The notes under the pieces are model-generated. The model searched no databases, was not told the origin of the DNA, and saw only the letters and a list, made by a program, of their open reading frames with translations. A stretch of DNA of 42,198 bases. Source: an uncultured Colwellia sp. GTDB taxonomy: Bacteria; Pseudomonadota; Gammaproteobacteria; Enterobacterales; Alteromonadaceae. Of the stretch, positions 20,801 to 30,154 are shown piece by piece. The position numbers were made by a program, and so were the translations under genes. Location: contig CAJXPG010000015.1 of NCBI GenBank assembly GCA_913057925.1, positions 1 through 42,198 of the forward strand. Reading direction: 5' to 3'. Position 1 is the stretch's first letter. Each line of letters begins with the position of its first letter.

Positions 20801-21565
20801 TTGTCGACGCTTTTCTTGCTCTGCGCCCTTTTTAACAAGGATCAAGGCATTTTCAAATAATGCAGTATTATTGGTTAAGGCAGGCAAGGCTTGGCGAACT
20901 AAGGCGTTAAACTCATTACCGATGCTTTCTACATCAACTACTGATAAGGCACTGGTATGACTTAACGCTTTAGCAAAGCTAGATAAATAACTTTCAGGGG
21001 TTGGCCAAAAATCAGCAAGTAAAGTGAAGTTTTCTTCATCGATTTTAGCCAAGTTACGATACCAGTCTTGGCATACTTGTAGTGTTACTTCTGTTGAGTT
21101 TGCCGCCATATTGGCATTAAAGGGTAAACCACTGGTAAAAGCATATTGATTAAGTACACGTTGGCAAAAGCCATGAATGGTAAAAATAGCCGCTTCATCT
21201 AAAAATAATAACGCACGCTTTAATAAAAATTCCCGTTGAGGTTTTTCAATCCGCTGCTCTAGGGCTTGAAAGTATGGGTCATCTTCACATAATGACTGCC
21301 AATCATTTAATGCTTGTCGAATAAAAGCATCAATCCGTCCGCGTAGCTCTTGAGTCGCATCTTTAGTGAAAGTCATTAACAGGATTTGCTCTACTGTTAA
21401 CTCCCGTTCAAGTAATAAGCGCAGATAAATCCGAGTAATATTGTAGGTTTTGCCTGTTCCCGCACTTGCCTCAATAAGGTGCTTACCGTGCAGAGGGATG
21501 GTAGACGCTTCGAGGTTTTTAAGTGCTATTGTTTCGCTATTATCTGCCGTTACTCTTTCCATCAT
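17882..21565 (-). CDS. recB: Exodeoxyribonuclease V subunit beta (RecB)
   Basis: 3'-5' helicase and the only nuclease of RecBCD; it also loads RecA. 1227 aa. UvrD-type helicase motifs: Walker A ASAGTGKT (about 32-39), LMTFTKDATQELRGRI, LIDEFQDTDPKQF, GDPKQAIYGFRGGD, MDTNWRST, LITQHGSKGLEYPYVFIPF and RLLYVAVTRAERR. The C-terminal nuclease shows GFIDLIFEYQGKYYLSDYKSSHLG with Asp at about 1103 and Asp-Tyr-Lys at about 1116-1118, the metal-binding and catalytic set matching Asp1067, Asp1080 and Lys1082 of E. coli, so the nuclease should be active. The ATG at 21565 shares one base with the recC stop (TAATG) and has AGGGGGAGG upstream: translational coupling. Confidence 0.97.
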   Translation of the reverse strand: MMERVTADNSETIALKNLEASTIPLHGKHLIEASAGTGKTYNITRIYLRLLLERELTVEQILLMTFTKDATQELRGRIDAFIRQALNDWQSLCEDDPYFQALEQRIEKPQREFLLKRALLFLDEAAIFTIHGFCQRVLNQYAFTSGLPFNANMAANSTEVTLQVCQDWYRNLAKIDEENFTLLADFWPTPESYLSSFAKALSHTSALSVVDVESIGNEFNALVRQALPALTNNTALFENALILVKKGAEQEKRRQELAQLMTWLESIINAEFSLLDVGEGKHKMPDAFIDGKRYARSSYKAELLEVFAPVKTVKEQVKKLANNINKAKAYAIVKSGVYTIRQKVIEQKKALNLLDFDDLINTLADCLQGENSHLLANQLLTQYPVALIDEFQDTDPKQFGILQAIYYGEKAKQVDAGLFLIGDPKQAIYGFRGGDIFAYLNARSGCDYHWLMDTNWRSTAEMIAGYNKLFTHKDHREAQVNSLSTQESVFGFGIPYLPVFAGKSTKGQAITASSITDADKALQFIHFSDSNAEGEKVNQGTRPQLANWCANEIVRLLSLDDKHNAVKPKDIAILVRDGAEARDVKQALELAGLDSVFLSDRANLFHSVQAKQLLALLKGVLLPENERLFIAAISCGLLGFDASKLYQLQQDEIAYQSLKFAFVDYRAQWQRQGFITMAINLMHQHFNVPRLNKDRCITNILHLFEILQSASVRLSQGQELLHWFEQQCHLETNDVEAELRLESDGDLIRLITQHGSKGLEYPYVFIPFATRHKDPLKFGTKSVSYLEYHDQQGNLCLSLDGSKEAKQAMSNEAYAESIRLLYVAVTRAERRCYLLSCDFENYHLSPLGKTLKLAEQASLVEALQLLKSSAEEAIGITQVCLATAIEVANINNPSLNITQPLSTLASELKASKFNGNIERNWWLSSFSALSRNIRHAGISNPDRDLESQSLSIAAPAASDQIRFQLAKGAHTGNLLHDIFEHTDFTQPHWQESLQTPLLKFGDLNATTQTEFVEEDLITWLQQALDAPFIEATTEHQGGSLAQIPVERTLRESEFYFPMQGEGTKALAKLLTDHRNRVSNSSDILPVHLPDYKKLSGMMHGFIDLIFEYQGKYYLSDYKSSHLGDHFDDYQHSALHHNVQKNYYDLQYLIYSLALHRYLKQTLGDYDVEQHFGGVYYLYLRGMTNDNAHQGAGVYFSNITAQELNALEAVFSPDSNKNKLFEGEQSHV

Positions 21566-24500
21566 TACACCTCCCCCTTATTTGCTTGCTTAGCTGTTGG
21601 CTTTGCTTTTTTCGCTCTACTCACCGCACGTTTTGTCACAGCTTGATAAAGATCTTGATAGATCATTTCAATCTCAGCTTGATGTGCTGTATAGATAGGC
21701 GGTTGTGGCCAAAAATAACTGAGATAATCATCATCGGACAAGCCCCGAGTACTCATATCTCCTTGCCAAAGCTTTTCAAAGCGTTCTTGGGTCATTTCAA
21801 TTAACTGCCCGCGCTTTTTAGTAAATACCTGTTCTGCCAATTCAGCATTTAATAATAAGGGTTGCTGCTGCCCTTTAAAATAACCGGTTAATAATTGCTG
21901 TAATTGCCCTTTTGCATCATTAACACTGGCAATGTCAAACTGCTCAACTTTTTGTGATTTAGTATTAAAGAACAAACCGGTACTGCCGGTTACATCATTA
22001 AGCGCGGTAAAATCAGTGTTGACTTTATCGGCATTATTTTGCGCTGTACTAAGTGCTGAAGTTTGACAACCTTCTTGCCGCCACTCTTGCTGCCAGACTT
22101 GTAAAATGAGTTGATGCAAGTACATAGTAAATTTATCTTTCGCCTTGGCACTTGAGCACCGATAATGCACTAATACATTATTCTTAAACGCTAACGGCGC
22201 ATTCAGCCGTATTTTTCTGCCTTGATGTTCAAGTACCACAGCGCAGTCAATAACCTGCGGGTTATCACATGACGCTTTAATTATTTCATCGCTAAATTGA
22301 GCGATATCTTGTTGGTAACCTTGAAAAATATTCTCTGTAGTAGGTAAATCAGGAAATTTACCACATAGCCTTGCTCGGTGTGTTACCTGCTCAATATCCT
22401 GATCAGCTAAGCTAGCGTCTAAAAGTTGTTGTCTTAATAAATAACTCTCTAAACCGTTAACATTAAATGGCTCTACATCATCTAAAAGTGAGTGTTGATT
22501 GTCGAAATGTAAATTTAGCTGATGTTGGGCAAATACTTTTGATGGGTGTTGGTAAAAACGTATCAGCTGTTCACCAGATAACTGTATTTCATCTTCAGCT
22601 GTATGCTCATCATCGATATTTAACTTATTAGCGCTGTGTTCTTCATTTTCAGCTGAGCTATTATTTTGTCCTAGCGACAGCCAGTTGCTATCAAAACTTG
22701 GCCATTTACCTTGGTAGTTAGCAAGACTAAATGCCTGCATGGCGACTTGGTATAAGCTTTGTGATTGTACAGAGCTATCTTGAGGCTCATGTTCAAATGA
22801 CCAGCCATAGCCTTGCGTTAAATACTCCATTAATTCTTTGAGCACCAAAGAAGGCTGTTTTTCACTGTTATTTTTAATATTTCTCCCTTGATAACTGAGA
22901 TATAAGGCTGATCTTGCAGAAATGATTGCTTCAAGGAATAAATATCTATCATCACCACGGCGCGATCTATCGCCAAGTTTTGCTGGTGCTAACGACATCA
23001 GGTCAAAACCCAGTGCTTGGCGTTGACGAGGAAACTCGCCATCATTCAAACCCAGCACCGCAATGACTTTAAATGGGATACTACGCATAGGTAACATTGA
23101 GCAAAAAGTCACTTGGCCAACCATAAACTGTTTGCTGGCATCACCTTCGCTAAAGTGCTGTGTTAAATACTCAGCAATAATTGGTAAAGAAATATCGTCT
23201 TGATAATCAGCTTGATGACAATGTTCGATCAAGCCAGATATAGCCTGTTCAATGACCAGTAAACTTGTCTCATAGCTATTATTGTCAGCATCAACGGCAC
23301 TAAATAGCATGGTTAACTGTTCAAGCAAGAACGCTTGCCAGTGCATTGCACTACGTGATTTTTGTAAATTTACACTGAAGTACTGTAATTGCTCAATAAA
23401 TAACATTAACTGGCCAAGCAAAATAGCATCACTGCCTTCAACCTGCTCAAGTAATAATTGCTCTTGATACACTTGCTCGCTATCAGCAAAGGCAAAGCCA
23501 CGTAATAAGCGTTGTAAGCCTTGTTGCCATGTAAATGAAGCATTGACTGGCTGGCCTAGCACACTCTGTTTATGCGCACTATCTATGCCCCAATGAACAG
23601 TGGCTTGCTCTAACCAAGCGGTAATCTTTTGTAAATCATCAGTAGTAATAGAAAATTTATGCGCCATCGCCGGTAAACGAAGGAATGCAAGCAATTGCGA
23701 CACGCCAAAACGGCTATCTGGTAGCGTTAACAATTCGGAAAATGCCGCAACGAGTGGATCGCTATCTTTCGCGCTACGATCAGCAATAGAGCAAGGTAAT
23801 GGTGGCACTTCACCGGCAATATCTTGCCAACCTCGGGTAAAGACCGCATTAACAAAAGGGGCGTACTCTTCTATTTGCGGGCACATCACTAAGACATCTT
23901 TAGGTGTTAAACTTTCATCAAGATTAAATTGGTGTAATAAGTAGTCATGTAACGCTTGTACTTCTCTTAAAGCGCTATGACAGCTGGTGATAACAATGGA
24001 GTCATCAACCACTGCTTCATTACTATCTTGCCGGTTTGTCCTTGCATCAGACAATGACAAAATATCATTTTGCAACTGGTGTAAAACAGTCGATTGTTCA
24101 TGGTTGAGCTCAAGACCTTGTTCGATTGCATGTTCACTTACATGAGCAGTGTGATCTGCTTTTGCTTGCTCGAATAATTCAACATCAATGGTACTATAGT
24201 CTTGCAACATTGAAATAAACTCTCGTCCTTGCTGACCTAAATTAGCTAACAAGGGGTTACCGACAATGCTTTGCGCTTCTTCGACACCTAAAGACCATTG
24301 CTTAATTTTACTCAGCGCCTGCTTTTCACTGACGATATCTCCCCAATATGAAAAGCATGGATTGAGGTGGAAAAAGTGGATTTCAACATGTTGACTCAAG
24401 GCATTGAGAAAATCGAGCCACATGGGTGCCATGGTATTTAAACCAAAAAAACTTATCCGTTGTGGAATTAACTGTTTTTTACTTTCGATATTAGCAATAG

Positions 24501-25116
24501 CATCGTTTAATAATTCGACTGGATTATAAGGTAACTGCGCGATTAATAATCGCCACAATTTACCTTGCCATTTATGTTCTAATAAAGGTTGTTGCTCTAA
24601 ACCTGAAAGTTCAAAATCTCCACGCTGCCAACTGTCTAACCACTGTGGCCTAAAAATTAAATATTGCTCATATAAATCCGCTAACTGCCTAGCTAATTGA
24701 TAGCGTTTTAACTGTGCTTGATTGCCTGATTTTATGTTGTCATTTTCAGCCAATTCTCCTTGCCAATATAATGTTGCTTGGCAAAAATCATCATCGTTTA
24801 TCACTTCATTCGAGGCTAAAAGTTGATGAATTCGCCACGTTAGCACTTCTCGTGAATAAGGTGATTGCTCAGGCACTTTATCCTCGCTAGCCAAGGTTCT
24901 TATTAGCTTCCACAAAAACTGAGCAGGTAACGCGTAACGCATATTCATGCTAATTCCACGTTCATTTGCGATGGCAAGGTTAAGCCAATGCTGCATTCCT
25001 GCATTTTGAACGACAATGACTTCTTGATTGAAAACACCTAGAGGGGAAACACTAGAAATCTTGTTAAGTAAGCGTAACAAGTTTTCCATTTTGTTGGCAG
25101 GATAAAGGTAGATCAA
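21565..25116 (-). CDS. recC: Exodeoxyribonuclease V subunit gamma (RecC)
   Basis: Scaffold and Chi-reading subunit of RecBCD with an inactivated helicase fold. 1183 aa, family-typical. N-terminal segment LYPANKMENLL..VIVVQNAGMQHWLNLAIANERGI matches the RecC start region; later marks are MCPQIEEYAPFVNAVF, LPCSIADRS, AVLGLNDGEFPRQRQALGFDLM and RRGDDRYLFLEAI. The start is TTG at 25116, with AAGG seven bases before it; no ATG nearby would give the conserved N-terminus. It opens the operon; the ptrA protease gene that separates recC and recB in E. coli is absent. No LexA box is seen in the 200 bases upstream. Confidence 0.95.
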   Translation of the reverse strand: MIYLYPANKMENLLRLLNKISSVSPLGVFNQEVIVVQNAGMQHWLNLAIANERGISMNMRYALPAQFLWKLIRTLASEDKVPEQSPYSREVLTWRIHQLLASNEVINDDDFCQATLYWQGELAENDNIKSGNQAQLKRYQLARQLADLYEQYLIFRPQWLDSWQRGDFELSGLEQQPLLEHKWQGKLWRLLIAQLPYNPVELLNDAIANIESKKQLIPQRISFFGLNTMAPMWLDFLNALSQHVEIHFFHLNPCFSYWGDIVSEKQALSKIKQWSLGVEEAQSIVGNPLLANLGQQGREFISMLQDYSTIDVELFEQAKADHTAHVSEHAIEQGLELNHEQSTVLHQLQNDILSLSDARTNRQDSNEAVVDDSIVITSCHSALREVQALHDYLLHQFNLDESLTPKDVLVMCPQIEEYAPFVNAVFTRGWQDIAGEVPPLPCSIADRSAKDSDPLVAAFSELLTLPDSRFGVSQLLAFLRLPAMAHKFSITTDDLQKITAWLEQATVHWGIDSAHKQSVLGQPVNASFTWQQGLQRLLRGFAFADSEQVYQEQLLLEQVEGSDAILLGQLMLFIEQLQYFSVNLQKSRSAMHWQAFLLEQLTMLFSAVDADNNSYETSLLVIEQAISGLIEHCHQADYQDDISLPIIAEYLTQHFSEGDASKQFMVGQVTFCSMLPMRSIPFKVIAVLGLNDGEFPRQRQALGFDLMSLAPAKLGDRSRRGDDRYLFLEAIISARSALYLSYQGRNIKNNSEKQPSLVLKELMEYLTQGYGWSFEHEPQDSSVQSQSLYQVAMQAFSLANYQGKWPSFDSNWLSLGQNNSSAENEEHSANKLNIDDEHTAEDEIQLSGEQLIRFYQHPSKVFAQHQLNLHFDNQHSLLDDVEPFNVNGLESYLLRQQLLDASLADQDIEQVTHRARLCGKFPDLPTTENIFQGYQQDIAQFSDEIIKASCDNPQVIDCAVVLEHQGRKIRLNAPLAFKNNVLVHYRCSSAKAKDKFTMYLHQLILQVWQQEWRQEGCQTSALSTAQNNADKVNTDFTALNDVTGSTGLFFNTKSQKVEQFDIASVNDAKGQLQQLLTGYFKGQQQPLLLNAELAEQVFTKKRGQLIEMTQERFEKLWQGDMSTRGLSDDDYLSYFWPQPPIYTAHQAEIEMIYQDLYQAVTKRAVSRAKKAKPTAKQANKGEV

Positions 25117-25303
25117 GATAGCGCCTTAGTGAGCTAAAACTTAGCTTTATTTAGGTTAAAAGTCTTTTCTAGAAGAATGACAAATTTAACCATAAGGCGC
25201 TTGTTAACACTAGTAAAATCAGTGGGCTAATATTATTAATTTGTATTGATCGTTAACTTTATTACTAAACATTAATACTGAACTCTAGCACTGTAGTCAT
25301 TTT

Positions 25304-25319
25304 TAACGTCATGACGTTA
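25304..25319. other. 16-bp perfect palindrome over the end of the DUF4870 gene
   Basis: TAACGTCATGACGTTA, with its first three bases on the minus strand forming the stop codon. It could be a weak 6-bp hairpin with a CATG loop, or a protein site in the 200-base gap before recC. There is no T-run after it on the minus strand. Confidence 0.4.
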
Positions 25320-25676
25320 TTTTATGAAATCTAATTGATCTTGGTAAAACTTACCCAGTAACGGCACTTTATACTCTTGCCCTTTTATTGCAGCATAAAG
25401 ACCAAATGCCCATGCGGCAATAATGGCCAAATTTACTACCCAGCCAATTAACGGGATTAAAGATAAGATTGCTCCGGTAATAATAAGACCTAACGATTGG
25501 CGTAAATGAAAGCTAGCCAATGAAGACTGATGCTTATCATAAATAATCATGGCGACAACCCAGCCAATCAAGGTGAAATAACTAATAACAGACACCAAAA
25601 CTGCCATTTTATAACGTTCAGCATAGGTCAATTTTCTTTCAAAAACATTATCATAATCACTAGGTATATGTGACAT
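25317..25676 (-). CDS. Small membrane protein, DUF4870/Tic20-like
   Basis: 119-aa protein with three hydrophobic helices (about 25-48, 63-80 and 82-100) and a soluble N-terminus. The pattern HLRQSLG after helix 1, then a hydrophobic pair, then AIKGQEYKVPLLGKFYQDQ is characteristic of DUF4870 (Tic20-like) proteins, whose function in bacteria is not known. The frame reaches a GTG at 25685, but the ATG at 25676 has GGGGAG eight bases before it and is the better start. It stands alone between tgpA and recC with gaps of 160-200 bases on both sides. Confidence 0.75.
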   Translation of the reverse strand: MSHIPSDYDNVFERKLTYAERYKMAVLVSVISYFTLIGWVVAMIIYDKHQSSLASFHLRQSLGLIITGAILSLIPLIGWVVNLAIIAAWAFGLYAAIKGQEYKVPLLGKFYQDQLDFIK

Positions 25677-25847
25677 AACAAACACTCCCCTGTTAATGAA
25701 ATATCCCCTGATTGCGTTCGATAATAATGCTCAGGGCTTATTATAAACTTAGGAAAAATATCTCTAAACAACAAGGCGATAGCCAATGGATAGCATTAAT
25801 TTATCAGCTAATTATTTCAATTTTATGAATAAAATTAATGAAATTTT

Positions 25848-28046
25848 TTATTTATGACTTTTTATGTTTTTGACAAATTGTTGATATTGTTGCTGCATTG
25901 TTATGGTCAATAACGCTTTATCTTCTTCTGAAACATTTTGATAACACAGGTTACTGTAGCTATTGCTTAAGCGCGTGAAACTGATCGCCAGCATTGGCTG
26001 TTTTTCTCTAATTTGCTTAGCAAAATCATTCACTGTCATTGCGGGTGGCTTATCAATGCCTAGACCAGCTAACGTTAACAACGCTTTGGCGTATATTTTA
26101 TCTGCCAAGTTTTGCCTATGCTGCTTTTTATCTGCTCGGTTAAGCCAATTAAATATAAACAACACTGCTGTCATACTTATAATCAAGGTAATAACTATGA
26201 TTAAGGCGACCTTCCAAGACTTCACATTACCAAACCAAGCGGTTAACAGATCATATTGCTGCTTGGTACTAAAACCTACTACCCATTTAGTCCACTGATA
26301 ATCTAAAGCATCAAATTGTAAACGTAAGGCGTTTAAAAAATCGCTATTTTTAAACAAAGACCGACTAAACAGCTCATTAATCAGTGCAGATTGTTGTTGT
26401 AATAAATCGTCAGACCATCCTGAATTTACCCGCTCAGGGTCAACAGCGCTGGTTGGATCAATACGCAGCCAGCCCTTCCCTTGTATCCAAATTTCTGACC
26501 AAGCATGGGCGTCATATTGATAAATACTTAAATGCCCTTGTGCTTTGTTATTATCAGTAGCACTTTTCTCATTATATTCACCGCCTAAATAGCCGGTGAC
26601 CATACGAGCGGGAATGCCTGATGCCCTCATTAAAAAAGTAAAAGCTGAGGCATAATGCACACAAAACCCTGATTGCGTATCAAAGAAAAACTGGTCTAAG
26701 CTATTATTTTTAAGAAGTGGCGGCTCAAGGGTATAAGCATAATTTTCTTCATTGATAAGGTTTAAAACAGCCTGAGCACGTTGTAGTGGTTCGCTATAGT
26801 TATGGCTTAACTGAAGTGCTAATTGCTCTAGTCTTGGATTACTGTTCTTAGGGTAAGCTAGATTAAGCGCTTTACTATCATCATCTAGTGTAACGCCAAT
26901 GGGCGCGCCTAAATAGCTTGTTAAGTGATAGGCTTTGGTTTGAGAAATAACACTTGAACTTAAAAAAGTATAATCCGACTGAGGAATGATACTGCCGTTA
27001 AATGCTTCACTCAGATTTGCTGGCGCCAGCGCAAACAAGTACTTTTGAAAGCTTGGCTCAGCTAACACTTGATATGTTATCGGTTTGACCCCGGCTTTAT
27101 TAGCCTCGATATATAGTTGACTTGGCTTATTGTTGTCACGTTTAAATCGTTTAGTCCATTGCCTACCATCGTAATCCTCCAACACCATAGCTCGCCAATA
27201 TAATTGCGAATAGACAGGCGGTGACTGCTGCTCGAAGCTGACTCTAAAAGCTAACTTACTAGAGCGAGTTAATTTAGCGATATCTCCGGGTTTTACCGTA
27301 TCAGATAAACCGGTTTCAGCTGATTTGGCGATAGGGATCTGCCAAAATGGCGATAACCTCGGGAACACGATAAACAATACTACCGCGAGTAGCACGCTTT
27401 GCGTCATCAATATTCCGATAATTTTAAGGTTAGCAAAGAAAACATTGTTGGAGGAGAAGTATTGTAATAATACCACAAAATTGAGCAGTAGCAGGCTCAC
27501 AACCATGGCACTAAAAGCCAAGTCTTGTTTAAAAATAAGTGCTGAAGCTAAAACAAATATACCCAATAAAATCAGTTGATAGAAATCACTACGCGCCTTT
27601 AGTTCAAACGCTTTAAGTACATAAGAAAAACACAGTAAATGCACCATACTAATTAATAAGCCATGTTGGGGCGCGGTTATCACTATGGTTAAACAGCCTG
27701 CAATGGCAAAGGTAGCGAGCACAAAAGGCGAAACCGGGCCATTTTGTTTATTCTTTGCGTGTTTTGTTCTACGCTCAGCTAGTTTTTTGCTATTTGGTCG
27801 CTCAAAAGATCGGTGTAGTAAGAAAGCTTGCCATGTTAAAGACAAGGTTATGATGGCTAGCATCCAAGTACCCAATTCTAACGCGATAGTCGCGATATTT
27901 AGACATTGGCATAACCACAAAAGCCAAGCATTCTTTCGTGCTAACACAAACGTGTTTACCGGCAATAATGTTGCAGTGTTGTTCATGGGATTACTATTTA
28001 AGTTTTTATTTAGTTTTCCATTTAACTTTCTAGTGAAAAAACTCAT
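25848..28046 (-). CDS. TgpA-like membrane transglutaminase (DUF3488 + transglutaminase core + DUF4129)
   Basis: 732-aa inner-membrane protein. A block of about six hydrophobic helices (about 35-200, DUF3488) is followed by a large periplasmic transglutaminase-like domain whose catalytic triad is visible: Cys at about 461 (GFCVHYASAF), His at about 513 (YDAHAWSEIW) and Asp at about 527 (RIDPTSAV). One more helix (about 615-640) precedes a short cytoplasmic DUF4129-like tail. Pseudomonas aeruginosa TgpA, the studied homologue, is essential and has periplasmic transglutaminase activity; the natural substrate is unclear. The frame extends to 28073, but the ATG at 28046 overlaps the DUF58 stop (ATGA), the usual coupled start. 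Third gene of moxR-DUF58-tgpA. Confidence 0.88.
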   Translation of the reverse strand: MSFFTRKLNGKLNKNLNSNPMNNTATLLPVNTFVLARKNAWLLWLCQCLNIATIALELGTWMLAIITLSLTWQAFLLHRSFERPNSKKLAERRTKHAKNKQNGPVSPFVLATFAIAGCLTIVITAPQHGLLISMVHLLCFSYVLKAFELKARSDFYQLILLGIFVLASALIFKQDLAFSAMVVSLLLLNFVVLLQYFSSNNVFFANLKIIGILMTQSVLLAVVLFIVFPRLSPFWQIPIAKSAETGLSDTVKPGDIAKLTRSSKLAFRVSFEQQSPPVYSQLYWRAMVLEDYDGRQWTKRFKRDNNKPSQLYIEANKAGVKPITYQVLAEPSFQKYLFALAPANLSEAFNGSIIPQSDYTFLSSSVISQTKAYHLTSYLGAPIGVTLDDDSKALNLAYPKNSNPRLEQLALQLSHNYSEPLQRAQAVLNLINEENYAYTLEPPLLKNNSLDQFFFDTQSGFCVHYASAFTFLMRASGIPARMVTGYLGGEYNEKSATDNNKAQGHLSIYQYDAHAWSEIWIQGKGWLRIDPTSAVDPERVNSGWSDDLLQQQSALINELFSRSLFKNSDFLNALRLQFDALDYQWTKWVVGFSTKQQYDLLTAWFGNVKSWKVALIIVITLIISMTAVLFIFNWLNRADKKQHRQNLADKIYAKALLTLAGLGIDKPPAMTVNDFAKQIREKQPMLAISFTRLSNSYSNLCYQNVSEEDKALLTITMQQQYQQFVKNIKSHK

Positions 28047-29080
28047 GGATATAAAGCCAAAGCGATTAAACATGCTTGTTGATGATCAAAACCAGTATTG
28101 GGCGCTATATTCTTCGCTGAATTGCCGGTTATGCTGTTTTCATGCAGATCTAAGCCAAATACTTGATTAACCGCCGTCAACTCGTTAATGAGAAAACTTA
28201 AATAACGTAGGCGTGTTTCAATGTCATTGCCGGGCATATCACTCAGTTTTAACCATTGCAATTGACCTTGACTTCCTTGGTAGTGTTTTGAAAAATGCCC
28301 TTGCCCTTTAGCTAATTGTTTCCAAGCAGTTCTGGCACGAGATTCACCTGTAACAAAGCTTTTTAACTCTGAAAAATCATCGCTGCCGCTATGTGTTGAT
28401 TCATGATAGCTTTCAATCACAGGCTCATCAGCTTGTCCTGATAATTGATATTGTCCTGCAACCAAACTTTTAGGCTTAGGGAAAACAATCGCATGATGAG
28501 CAAAATCCAGAATGGTTTTACTCTTAAACAACCCTAAAGAGTATTCACTGTAGACGATTACTCTACCAATTTTCTGCAAGCCACGCTTAGTTGCTTGAAA
28601 CGGTAATAAAACTGTGTGGGTGCCTTTTTTAGCGATAGCCAAGCTAACTTTATTGGTTAAGCTTTTATTTATTAGCTGTTTATCGGCAAACAACACATTG
28701 ATATCATAATGTTGTTTTTTTGTTGTGATATTAATTGGAAAAGAAATGACTTCACCAACATAGCCATGTTGTTTATTAACACTGTTAAAGCGTAAGGTTG
28801 AAAAGTTATAAAAGCTGTGCAACATCACGCTGATAAAAAAGCTCGCTAATAAATAACTTAATAACAAAATAATATTATTTTGATAGTTAGTACCCAATAA
28901 GAAAATTAAGGTCACAATGGCTACATAGCCTAAGCCAAAACGGGTCGGGTAAATTAAGATATTGTTACTATTGAGGCTATGTTCACTTTGGCTGGGAATA
29001 CGTTTAGCTAACCAACGATTAAAGTTTCTTTCAAATAAAGCTCGCAGCCAATGAATCCCGAAAAATGTTGATATTTTCAC
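28043..29080 (-). CDS. DUF58 domain protein of the MoxR operon
   Basis: 345 aa. Two hydrophobic helices near the N-terminus (about 45-62 and 66-85) and a C-terminal DUF58 core with the family block HSGSDDFSELKSFVTGESRARTAWKQLAKG. DUF58 proteins resemble von Willebrand A domains and are thought to be targets or partners of MoxR ATPases. The start is GTG at 29080, with AGG about 12 bases upstream; no better start is seen. It follows moxR after 27 bases and overlaps the transglutaminase gene by 4, so all three are one operon. Confidence 0.88.
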   Translation of the reverse strand: MKISTFFGIHWLRALFERNFNRWLAKRIPSQSEHSLNSNNILIYPTRFGLGYVAIVTLIFLLGTNYQNNIILLLSYLLASFFISVMLHSFYNFSTLRFNSVNKQHGYVGEVISFPINITTKKQHYDINVLFADKQLINKSLTNKVSLAIAKKGTHTVLLPFQATKRGLQKIGRVIVYSEYSLGLFKSKTILDFAHHAIVFPKPKSLVAGQYQLSGQADEPVIESYHESTHSGSDDFSELKSFVTGESRARTAWKQLAKGQGHFSKHYQGSQGQLQWLKLSDMPGNDIETRLRYLSFLINELTAVNQVFGLDLHENSITGNSAKNIAPNTGFDHQQACLIALALYP

Positions 29081-29107
29081 GTGAGATAAACCTATTTGAT
29101 TACGTGT

Positions 29108-30154
29108 TTACTGATACGACAGCGGATTGAGTACATCGACACTATTAAGAATTTGATTAGCGACACTTGACGCTTCTAACTGAGATAAGCTGATGTTTTG
29201 GCTAGGTTGTACTTCTAACCTGTGCTGACATACCACATAGAAAACCGCTTGCACATCATCAGGTAATACATAATCACGATTATTAATAAATGCCATAGCT
29301 TTAGCCGCTTGCAGTAGTGATTTTGAAGCTCTTGGTGATAATGGCTTACAGACAATATCTTCACTGATATTATGTCGAGTACCTAGTTTGGCATCATCAG
29401 CAATATAGTTTTGTCGGCTCATATGACTTAACGCTAAAATGTAGTCAATCACATCATTAGAGACACTTATTTGAGTAACCGCAGCTTGCATGGTGATTAA
29501 GGTTTGCTGATCGACTACCGGGTCAAATGTGTTACCTTTATTGGTTTGGTTAGTTCTTTGAGCATCATTAAGTAAAATATTCTTTTCGGCTTTTATATCA
29601 GGAAAGCCCAGCGATAACCGCATCATAAAGCGATCTAATTGTGACTCTGGCAATGGATAAGTGCCGGCATGAAACAATGGGTTTTGCGTTGCAATAACAA
29701 AAAATGGCGTTGGTAGCTCATGAGTAACACCGTCAATGCTCACTTGATGCTCTGCCATGGCCTCAAGCAAAGCACTTTGTGTTTTTGGACTTGCCCTATT
29801 TATTTCATCCGCGAGTACTACTTGATTGAAAATAGGTCCTTTATGAAGCTCAAAAGTATTCGCTTGGTTATTAAAGATTGAAAAACCGACAACATCCGCC
29901 GGTAAAAGATCATTGGTAAATTGGGTTCTTTGATAGCTTAAGCCTAAGGTAGTCGCTAACACATGGGCTAAGGTGGTTTTCCCCATACCTGGAAGATCTT
30001 CAATCAGTAAATGCCCTTGTGCCAGTAAACACGCTAAGGCTAAGCGACACTCTTTAGGCTTACCTAAAACAACGGATTCAATTTTTTGTAAAATTTCACT
30101 AATGGTTGCTTGGCTAGCTTGTACTTGATCAGATAATGGAGAGGTATGAGGCAT
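29108..30154 (-). CDS. MoxR-family AAA+ ATPase
   Basis: 348 aa. MoxR ATPases act as chaperones that activate or assemble partner protein complexes, often with vWA or DUF58 proteins. Walker A EDLPGMGKTTLAHVLA (about 54-69), the segment RTQFTNDLLPADVVG, Walker B VVLADEINRASPKTQSALLEAM (about 112-133), the sensor FFVIATQNPL and the C-terminal lid SPRASKSLLQAAKAMAFIN are all present. The ATG at 30154 is the only plausible start, but it has no ribosome binding site: it directly follows the T-run of the aroG terminator hairpin. First gene of moxR-DUF58-tgpA. Confidence 0.93.
   Translation of the reverse strand: MPHTSPLSDQVQASQATISEILQKIESVVLGKPKECRLALACLLAQGHLLIEDLPGMGKTTLAHVLATTLGLSYQRTQFTNDLLPADVVGFSIFNNQANTFELHKGPIFNQVVLADEINRASPKTQSALLEAMAEHQVSIDGVTHELPTPFFVIATQNPLFHAGTYPLPESQLDRFMMRLSLGFPDIKAEKNILLNDAQRTNQTNKGNTFDPVVDQQTLITMQAAVTQISVSNDVIDYILALSHMSRQNYIADDAKLGTRHNISEDIVCKPLSPRASKSLLQAAKAMAFINNRDYVLPDDVQAVFYVVCQHRLEVQPSQNISLSQLEASSVANQILNSVDVLNPLSYQ

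Noticed and set aside
25800-25847. ATTTTAT/ATAAAAT hairpin after tgpA as a terminator
   Set aside because: All A/T stem in an A/T-rich stretch, so stability is low and chance occurrence is likely.
27685-28170. 161-codon plus-strand open frame opposite tgpA and the DUF58 gene
   Set aside because: Antisense to two conserved genes, crosses their junction and shows no family features.
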